64,000 nt of DNA. Source: Toxotes chatareus (lineage: Eukaryota > Chordata > Actinopteri > Toxotidae). How positions within the stretch are numbered: the first letter of the stretch is position 1; every line of letters starts with the position of its first letter. Location: the NCBI GenBank assembly GCA_016801885.1, contig CM028899.1:19979501-20043500 (forward strand), read 5' to 3'. Positions 56,518 through 64,000 of the stretch are shown in pieces. Under the pieces are notes generated by a model. It was not told the origin of the DNA. It did not search any database and saw only the letters and a program-made list of their open reading frames with translations. The position numbers and the translations under genes were made by a program.

Positions 56518-57052
56518 AAAAAAGCATCTAAAATCATCAAGTCCAAAATCACCCAGTGAGGAGAAAAAGAACTAGCTTCCTCCTTGCTTGTAGTTTTTTC
56601 AATTTTATTTCACTGTCCAGTTTTTTTCATCTAAAATGCTTTGTTGTCAAACAATAAAAAGAACTCATGTTCCATTATCATTAGCTTACTGTTCAGAAAT
56701 ATACACTAAAAATGTGCATACATGAGCAGCTAGAAACATTACATGACACTATGTCAGCTCATATGAAAACGTACAAAATGTGAATGTCCTCAAAAACTAT
56801 TTTGCGGTTTACTCTTTTATGTTCTTCCTCAAAGCAAGACCCAAAAAGAAAAGAAAGACAGAAAGAAAGAATTTTCGAGGTCTTTCTAAGCGTAATACCT
56901 CTTTTTTTGAGAGAACAGAATTTAGAATATATAACACTATATAAGTTACTGCACCGAACCGAGCAGATCAAACCATCACTGCCTGTTTGTATGTGGATTT
57001 GATGCACCACCCACACCTGCTGGGGGAACAAAAATCTCCCTTTACTGAATGG

Positions 57053-57193
57053 TTACACTTGGATCCCTTGAACAGCTTGCTTGATGTTTTCCAACAGGGC
57101 TTTGTTTTCTGGGCTCTGGTACTGGTCTTGATTTGAGTACATATCCGTTAGAGTAGTCACATAGGCATCAAAGTTCTGCTCGCTTATTGGCTC
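57053..57193 (-). CDS. myt1l: myt1l terminal coding exon
   Basis: 46 codons plus TAA (57055-57053). It encodes EPISEQNFDAYVTTLTDMYS, then the invariant-looking ENKALLENIKQAVQGIQV. Strong family match. Confidence 0.96.
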   Translation of the reverse strand, partial: EPISEQNFDAYVTTLTDMYSNQDQYQSPENKALLENIKQAVQGIQV

Positions 57194-60100
57194 CTGCAAG
57201 GACCAAAGACAGAACATGGAGATAGAACTATTAGAGGAAGGCAGAGGTGAGGGAGGATTTAATATGCTCTAAAAGCTTCTTTTCAGATCTTCTCTATTGA
57301 ATGATTTTTTTCTGAGTTGTGTGTCTCAACAAAACATGTCTACCACCTGCCGTGCTGCTACAAGTTACAAATAACGAAACTATCACAATAACGATTGAAA
57401 ACATGAGCACATGTGAGCTCACGTCATACGTCACATGTATGAATTAAGCAAATAAAGGCCACAATAATTAGAATTTTAAGAATTGAATGAATGCCTAACA
57501 GCGAAACCCTTGTTTCCTTTCCACTTGTCCTGTTAACAGTTCTACAGACGTCTCTTTTACAGCTGTGGTCTGTCGGACTTTTTTTTTTTTTAACCAGCTA
57601 TTACATTTAATACAACATCAGAACTTCATCACATGACAGACAGAATTTAACCTGACTGGATGAAGATCTGATTGATCACATCAGGCACAATTAATTATCC
57701 TCAATACCCCAAAAAACAAACAACAAATAAAACAATACTTAAAATCAAGTTGTAAGCAAGAGGGGAATTCAAATGACAGTAGTTCAGTGGTATTTACATT
57801 TCAACATGAAATATTGATTATGTTTCACAATTAGGTATTCAGTTATTTATTTAGAGAGAACATGAAATACAATATTGAAACACAGAGCATGAACAAAGTG
57901 ATTTCAATGTTCCAAGTCACTGACTTACTTGCTGGTGCAACTGTAAGCAGCTGTTATTCCTTAGAGGAGGCTCTTTGTGTGCCAGTGGTTTCTATGGGAG
58001 GAGATAAGGGACATATTTCTATTAGGTTGCTTTGCGAAACTAAGTTGTTATTTTCACATCTAAACAATAGGCGGCAGTATCTGATATGCAGCCATATGCA
58101 GAAGACCTTAAATTAACTGAAGAAAGAAGAAGCTGGACATAGATGAAGAGGCAGAGGACGTTAAGACAGACACGGTGCCAGCTCAGCCTATGACGTCAGA
58201 GGTATCATTTGTAAAATATTAAGCACTTTCATTTTACTCCAGTGTCATGGACTTTTTATTTTTTTATCTTAACCGCTGAAATAGAAAAGGAGGATATGAT
58301 TATAAAAATGGCTTGGCACTTAGACAAGGATGCTTAAGTGAAGTTTAATTCATTCCTTTGTCAATGAATGCTAACTGATCCATTATGGAAGAGGACATCA
58401 TGAAAGAATGGCACTGTGAGGAATAAAACAGGACAAAATAGTGTGTGATTACTATGAAACTCCAAGCTATTCTTTTTTTGTTATCTTCAAGAGCCAAAAA
58501 AAAAAAAAATAGAGTGATAGCAGATAGAATACAGAGTGTGAAGCACTACCATTCTACAAAAAAACAGGTTTTCATCCTTAAAAACGTCCACAGTCAGAAT
58601 TAAAATGACACTGAGAGGACGATTTCTTTTGAAAATTCAACCACGCTGCAATACACTTCAGTAATCACACCTCAAACACATCTCAGTATATACTGTGTAG
58701 ACTTTAGTTTAACCTGAATAGTTGAATGTAGTAATAATTTCACTTCTTGGAGTTGCTACCACTGTGAGAGACTACATGCCCAATCAAACCTCATTTCACA
58801 ACTCCCCCCTCACTGTTTGGAAAGACAAGCAATGCTCCACATTTTAGACTTAGCATGCACAATAGGCTGTGGTTAAATACACAAATAAATGAATAAGCTG
58901 CTGTTAATGCTACAGTTAACTATATTCTGCAACTTGCCGGCTTGCCGTTCCTGGTGACCCTTACCATATGAGGGAGCTGGACATTAGCTAAACTGTTAAT
59001 CAGTGACTGGCTGAGGTTGGCCAGCTCATGCAGGAGAGATTCATTTTGCTGTTCAATCACCTTGTTTTCCTCCTCTATGGACTTCAGGTTGGACTCCATT
59101 GTTGTAATCTAAGGAGAGGAAGGGTGGACGACAGGATGTTACAGTACAGCGTTGTATTCACACGCACAGACACACATTCGTGCTGACTCAGATACACACA
59201 GGGCCACTGGATGGGGCAGGGACGGGAAGCAGCTTACCTGCGTTCTAAGTTTGATCATGTCTGCTTCCACTTGTGAATTAGATTCACTTAAATCTTTGAT
59301 TTCCTCATCCAGCTGTTTGATCTCCTCTTCGTGGTCCAGCCCTGTAGAGGAGGGGCAGCATTAGCACTGACGCTTTACTGCAAGACCTCAGTCGTAAATT
59401 AGATTAACGGCCTTTATGCTTAGACTGAAGTAATTAAAATGACACAATATGACTGTAGCTGAGTCAGAATCCTGCTGGACTGCTGCGTGTGACTGTCTTC
59501 ACCTTTACAATGGAACTGGTGTCAGGTTATTTCAGCTGATTTAGACTCAACAATCTCACAGACAAATTACATTATGAACTTGTCACATTCTTTTATGAGG
59601 CATTGAAATTCTCTGCAGTCCAGGGTGAAGTGTTAGGAAAACAGATGGAGAACACAGTTACACGCTAGCTCACATATTACATGTCTGATTACTGCCACAT
59701 AAGCCCAGCTCTGTTCTGCCACAATGGAGCTACATTATTTATAACCCACTCCTGAATGGCAGTTTATTTCCAATTTAAGTCTTTACTCTGATGCTGCCCG
59801 CCACACGCACACACACCCTCCTGATTGGTTTATTATACGAAATTGGAACTCTGCACAGTAAATCATTCTACATCCATGTTTCTGATTGCCTGTAGTGTGT
59901 GGGTGAGTGGTAGTTGTAGTTACCGTTGCTGGCACGTTGCTGCTTTATTGTTAGCATTTCCACTCCGGAGAGCCTGGCTTTCCTCATGGCGGAGGTGGCG
60001 CGTGGACAACCCGACAGACTGAAGGCAGCAACAAGAAGGAAGGACAATGAGCCAATGTGGCTTATAGACTGTTGTTTTTTTTTATATACAGGGAGGCTTC

Positions 60101-63100
60101 ATTTCCCATAATGCAACTGATGGCATATTTTGTTAGACCTTCCCAAACCGGTAAACTCTGCCAGTTTGCTATGCAGGCTTTCTGATGAATTTTTGTAGTC
60201 TCTAAGCCCAAGCCAAGACACCCTGATGTCATCAGGGTGTCTTGGCTTAGTGATTTTCTCAGGCTTCAAAAGCCCAGAGGCAGAATAGTACTCACTCCCC
60301 ATGACAAGTGAAGCATACTTAATGTGTAAAATCCAAGGAGCGCCCCTTCAACGCCTGGCAATGTGTTACAATACAGCTGTGGTGTTTAATTACTCCATCT
60401 TTGCTACAGGAGGGTATAGTTAGCAACATTTATGTTGCCCTACATGTCATTCTTCCAGAAATCTTGTTATATTTGAGTTCCATTTTAAAAAGTACCCTGC
60501 AGACATGTTGGGACATGTCCTATACTTTACATTTGAATCCAAATCTGATGGCAGTTGGTGGGTTGTGTGTTTAATTGACAGAAAATTGTCAGATCTGATC
60601 AAACCACACCCACACAGTCTTGATGGACCAGCTGGTTTTTCAGAGTTAGACTTTTCATAAATAATACAAAAGGATGTTTAATTGCAAACTTTAATTGCTG
60701 TTTATTTAGTGATGCATATCTAAGATGACTCAAAAACACAAGTCCTCTGCGCCTTTAAACTCAGATTAAAGGTGGGCGCAGAAAAACTTTCTCCTCAGCA
60801 GATGAATAACATCATTCTGCAAAGTGAGGCTAAAACAATAAGCAACACACATTTTTGAGTGGAGGGCTTATTTAGAACTGCAGCCTCTGTTCCCTAGACC
60901 CACCTTCGATGTGTCAGGAAGCTGCCGCTGACGTGACCCGAGCCGTCACAGCCCGGCGTAGGGCAGGACATGCCCTCCGTCTTGCCAGACTTCCATGTGA
61001 ACTGAATGCCGTTTAGATAGCCATCCTTTTGTCTCTTGGCTGCTATGGGGCATCCGGATGCGCTTCTGTGGGACGCATACTTCCCTGTCACGTGTCCCTG
61101 ACCATCACAACCTGGGACTGGACACCTGGGGAGGACAGAGGGAAATGTCCTGACATGAGACATTTTCATTGTTTAGGTCACATCTATACATTCAACCACA
61201 GCCTTCATTTGTCTGCAAACTCATGGTTGATGCTGTCATCCTTTCTTCATATTGGAGACATTTTTTTTTCCTTCAAAGAGTGACCTGCTGAGCCTCAGCT
61301 GCTGGCGATCTGGTATTACACTCCAGTCTGTTTGCCTCCTGAGCACAGAGACATCGTACACTACAGCAAGTTTCATCTTTCTGTTTCCCTCTCTATCTCT
61401 GCTGCTTTGATATAAACAAAGATATGATCATCGTATTTTAAAGCTGTCCCGGTGGCAGCCTTATCACACTTTCGGAATGCTGACAGTGCATCAACACCAG
61501 TGCTAATCAGATGCAATGAGGCGGTACATTATTCCAAATGTCACAGCAGGCGAAATGGATTTTGGCTAAAGCCAACATCAGTTGTGAGAAGTATCACTTC
61601 TGTCCGCAAATAGCTGGTTTTAGTTCAACTTCATGGCTTTTTGACTGCAAAAAAAAAAAAAGATACGGGGGGTATCATGTGCACTATCTGAGTGTATTTG
61701 AGATTTCCCTTGTAAATATAAATCAGAAGTCAAAGGGATTTGATTAACTATTCCATTCACGCAGCTCTGTAGAACTTCAGTAGTGTGTGTGCCGTTAAGA
61801 TGCCACTGCTTTCAATATCGAGTTATTTTTCAGATACGGATTGCAAGACTGCGCCATAATGACAAGCGGTGACAGTTTCTTATAGTGTTTAGACAGTGTT
61901 TTTATACATGTTTCATTAGAGCTCAGACCTCCCTCCCAGATGAATCAGGACAGAATTTGTGGTGTTACTCGACCACTGAGATATGAGCACAATCTAATCT
62001 GCTGCGTCAGCTGTCACTTCAATATTTGGATCATTTGCCCATTTAAAAAGAGAAAACACATCACCTAGGATCAGCTTCCCATTTGCTTGACTGTATCAAG
62101 ATACCTCTTAAAGATGACAGACGGTATTTTAATTGGCAGCATCACTACTATTGAACTGAGTAAATACTTATTTTACACCAACATGAGGTTTGATCTCGTT
62201 ATTCTGATTTTTTTTTCAATATTTATTAACAGCGGGTTAAAGTTCAATTGTGAAATGTCCTGACCTCAGACTTATTGCAGTCACCTGATCATTTTGATAT
62301 GACATGACTGGGTCATTCACCACTGTCAAAACATTGTTTTCATAAAACTGTTCCTCACCACTGCCTAAAACACCTTAAGTGACTTTTCTGATACCAACAA
62401 AGTCTTTCTAATTCGTGGTATCCTTAATTTAGTCCACAGATGCTTCTTGTTTTGTCAGGTTGGTTCCTCATGTACTGCCCTTGTTGCAGAATCTCTGTGT
62501 CCCAGTACTGATGATAAATTTTAGGAACACTAATTATGAATAAATTAATTTATTCCAATAAAGTCTGGTAAACTTCTTTTGTCTCTCTTAAAGGCTTGAA
62601 CTTTTTTTTTTTAGGCTGCAGTGTAAATAAAATCTCAGCATGGTCTTTACATTCTTGCTAGCCTCGCCCATGGCTGCACTTCTCCTCATCTTCTGAGGGG
62701 AACTCTGGAGACCAGTTCAAGCCATAAATGTTTCAGCTGCCTGAACCAGACATCTGCTCACAACACCACCATCAGTGACCTGGCTGCCAAGCCGGCAAAA
62801 TCTGGCAGCAGACAAATCCAGAGCTGTGCTGTTGAGGCTAACATCACCAATCTGTGCTGTAACAGTTCAGAGGAGCCCAGCTGACTGTCGTCCAGGAATG
62901 CATAATGTCCAGCAGAGAGAGCCTGGCAAGTGGAGTGTTGTGTTTTATGCCACAGTGGCAGCAGAACAGGGCAGGAACTGTATGGAAATGATGGAGCTGG
63001 GGAGGGAGACTGAACCTAATGTTTCATGCAAAGACCAGCAGCATCAATATTTTGTTTAGACTTATAAAGTCTGGATTCTTTTGTTGGTGAACAGTGAATT

Positions 63101-63818
63101 TCAATATTTTACAGTGATATTTTAATGTCAGCAGAGCATACTGGCAGATACCTGTGGCACAATCCAACAGAATGACAGGAATAAGAATGCCGTGTGTTGC
63201 TGCACCACCAGAGAAATCAATGCAGCTGCAGGGCTGAGGCCCACTGTGGAATTTAGGTAGAGTCCAATCAATCTCTCTCTGCCTCTATCTCTCCCTCTCT
63301 GTCTTTTCCTACCTGGTTGTGTCTGCAGGAGTTCACCAGAGACTGCAGAAGCCCCCCCCCTCCTCTAAACTGCTACAAGCTTGCACTTCTGAAGTTTCCC
63401 CTGCAACCTTTAGACTTGGGCTGAAACTCTACACTCATAGCACATTTGTCTTGTCAGAGCTAATACTGATTTATTCTTCCTTGCATCAGTGCATGTCAAA
63501 GAGCAATGTTCTGATTTCTAATCAGCACACTGCTCTCTTGTTCCCATTCACACGGCTTCTTTGCATCATTTTAAAACAGGAAAAGTGAAGTCATAATGTC
63601 ATTTTTCATGTTTCACATGGGAAATGTGTAAAGTGAGCTGAGAGCAGTGAACAGCGCTGGTAGCAGGATGAGGAGTTTCGGTATCAGGGTTTTAAAGGGA
63701 GACAGAAGACTGATGATCGGTGTCTGTACTGTACCTGATAGGCTCCTGGTCCTCCTTGTTCTCTTTACTGTGGATGATCTTTATCCCACTTTTCCTGGCC
63801 CGCGGACACCCTGAGAGA
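57053..63818 (-). CDS. myt1l: Myelin transcription factor 1-like, C-terminal exons (partial gene)
   Basis: Visible exons in transcript order: 63818-63735, 61125-60904, 59341-59238, 59108-58965, 57193-57053. They encode the tail of one C2HC finger, two further C2HC fingers, a long coiled coil and the conserved end ALLENIKQAV...IQV. Family members are nuclear zinc-finger factors that bind AAGTT-type sites and repress non-neuronal genes during neuron formation. MYT1L rather than MYT1 or ST18 is chosen from the C terminus and the position next to pxdn. The a/b teleost paralogue is not assigned. The 5' part lies beyond the right edge. The exon expected between 60904 and 59341 was not found: the flanking exons end and begin in phases 2 and 1, so they cannot be joined directly without a frameshift. 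Confidence 0.93.
57194..58964. other. myt1l intron before the terminal exon
   Basis: AT-rich, with poly-T near 57580-57592 and poly-A near 58496-58510. No exon recognised. Confidence 0.65.
58965..59108 (-). CDS. myt1l: myt1l exon: coiled coil continued
   Basis: A 48-codon phase 0-0 exon encoding ITTMESNLKSIEEENKVIEQ, then QNESLLHELANLSQSLINSL and NVQLPHM. The acceptor is TCTCCTTAG and the donor GTAAGG. Confidence 0.95.
59238..59341 (-). CDS. myt1l: myt1l exon: start of C-terminal coiled coil
   Basis: A 104-nt exon entering in phase 1. It encodes LDHEEEIKQLDEEIKDLSES, then NSQVEADMIKLRTQ, heptad-rich. The acceptor is CTCTACAG and the donor GTAAGC. Confidence 0.94.
59695..60045 (+). repeat. 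Interspersed repeat, copy B
   Basis: Counterpart of copy A at about 52690-53045, same orientation, with moderate divergence and indels. It contains 'ggcggaggtggcgcgtggac' before the 'gacagactgaaggcag' block, which copy A lacks. Its short open frame is not a gene. Confidence 0.6.
60210..60248. repeat. Perfect 19-bp inverted repeat with a 1-nt spacer
   Basis: Left arm 60210-60228 (AAGCCAAGACACCCTGATG), single T at 60229, right arm 60230-60248, its exact reverse complement. Able to form a cruciform. Origin unknown. Confidence 0.9.
60904..61125 (-). CDS. myt1l: myt1l exon: two C-terminal C2HC zinc fingers
   Basis: A 222-nt exon. The first finger is complete: CPVPGCDGQGHVTGKYASHR, then SASGCP. 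A KRQKDGYLNG linker follows. The second finger starts CPTPGCDGSGHVSGSFLTHR and stops there, in phase 2 (AG|GTGGGT), so its last cysteine must come from the next exon. Confidence 0.95.
61126..63734. other. myt1l intron between the linker exon and the two-finger exon
   Basis: About 2.6 kb. It contains poly-A at about 61650-61661, poly-T near 62604-62613 and a C run at about 63350-63360. No exon, RNA gene or convincing repeat recognised. Confidence 0.65.
63735..63818 (-). CDS. myt1l: myt1l exon: end of a C2HC finger and acidic/basic linker
   Basis: An 84-nt exon encoding SLSGCPRARKSGIKIIHSK, then ENKEDQEPIR. The cysteine in SGCP is the last zinc ligand of the finger begun in an exon outside the window. 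Phase 2-2, donor GTACAG. Confidence 0.93.
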
Positions 63819-64000
63819 CTGCAGATAAATGACAGTGTTACAAAGTTGAAGTGTAAAGTGTGTGTGAGAGAAAGAGAGGAGGGGAAGGAAAGCAGAAGCA
63901 GAGGAACGTAAGAACTTTAAGATGGATGTGAAACAGAAGAGCAAGAGAGATGTATTGAGAAAAGGGAGGAACTGGTTCATGTATGTATGCTGTAGAATGT
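63819..64000. other. myt1l intron, cut by the window edge
   Basis: Sequence 5' of the linker exon. Nothing recognised. The remaining upstream exons of myt1l lie beyond 64000. Confidence 0.6.

Larger units (their letters stand above)
54485..57052 (-). other. myt1l: Probable myt1l 3' untranslated region
   Basis: AT-rich, from the TAA to the AATAAA near 54500, a length in keeping with long neuronal 3' UTRs. It contains an (AAG)n microsatellite at about 56478-56517 and several T tracts. No coding exon seen. The boundary is inferred. Confidence 0.45.
59342..60903. other. myt1l: myt1l intron where a zinc-finger exon is expected but not seen
   Basis: Read on both strands, this 1562-bp interval contains an interspersed repeat copy (about 59695-60045) and a perfect palindrome (60210-60248). 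I found no segment encoding the expected LSGCP...RATSAMKKAK type sequence with splice sites. See findings. Confidence 0.7.

Noticed and set aside
60099..60302. 67-codon minus-strand frame spanning the palindrome
   Set aside because: No resemblance to the missing myt1l exon or any known domain, and part of its sequence is the palindrome itself.
57053..63818. MYT1 or ST18 as identity of the zinc-finger gene
   Set aside because: Finger and coiled-coil text, the C terminus and adjacency to pxdn fit MYT1L best. A and B teleost paralogues cannot be separated from this fragment.
1..64000. CRISPR array, operon, phage or other bacterial system
   Set aside because: All recognised coding sequence is spliced vertebrate genes. 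Tandem repeats are microsatellites with no spacer structure.

Overview
This is vertebrate nuclear DNA, most likely from a ray-finned (percomorph-like) fish. It has spliced genes with GT-AG introns, dense (CA)n and other microsatellites, and interspersed repeats of teleost type. Two genes are present, both on the minus strand: all coding exons of peroxidasin (pxdn) and the 3' end of a myelin transcription factor 1-like gene (myt1l). The same pair lies head-to-tail in other vertebrates, including human 2p25, so the window is conserved synteny and not an accessory island. Pxdn spans about 42.6 kb here, compact compared with mammals.

Layout from low to high coordinates. 1 to about 4.43 kb is intergenic DNA downstream of pxdn, with one interspersed repeat at about 3.48-4.07 kb. 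About 4.43-7.18 kb is the probable pxdn 3' UTR, ending at a double AATAAA signal. 7.178-49.772 kb holds the 23 pxdn coding exons, read from high to low coordinates. I placed every splice junction by hand. The exon lengths sum to 4440 nt (1479 residues plus stop), all phases are compatible, and no frameshift or internal stop is needed. 49.8-54.5 kb is the region upstream of pxdn. About 54.5-57.05 kb is the probable myt1l 3' UTR. 57.053-63.818 kb holds five recognisable C-terminal myt1l exons, and the gene runs off the right edge.

Pxdn encodes a secreted extracellular-matrix haem peroxidase: signal peptide, LRRNT, five 24-residue LRRs each in its own 72-nt exon, LRRCT, four Ig domains, the animal haem peroxidase domain, a coiled-coil segment and a VWC domain. 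The haem-linking Asp/Glu, distal His, catalytic Arg, proximal His and the RGRR processing site are all present. The family makes hypobromous acid to form sulfilimine cross-links in collagen IV. Myt1l encodes a nuclear C2HC zinc-finger repressor of neuronal differentiation; only the tail of one finger, the last two fingers, the coiled coil and the C terminus are in the window.

The most notable anomaly is in myt1l. The short exon that should complete the last C2HC finger and restore the frame is not visible in the 1.56-kb intron where it belongs. That intron also contains an almost spacerless perfect 39-bp palindrome and an interspersed repeat that recurs near 52.7 kb. Secondary items are an open, splice-flanked exon-like segment in pxdn intron 13, a possible untranslated upstream exon at 53.8 kb, a decayed L2-type LINE in intron 5, a small TIR element in intron 3 and a repeat with a telomere-like core in intron 19. 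I found no tRNA, rRNA, CRISPR array or clearly new biological system.
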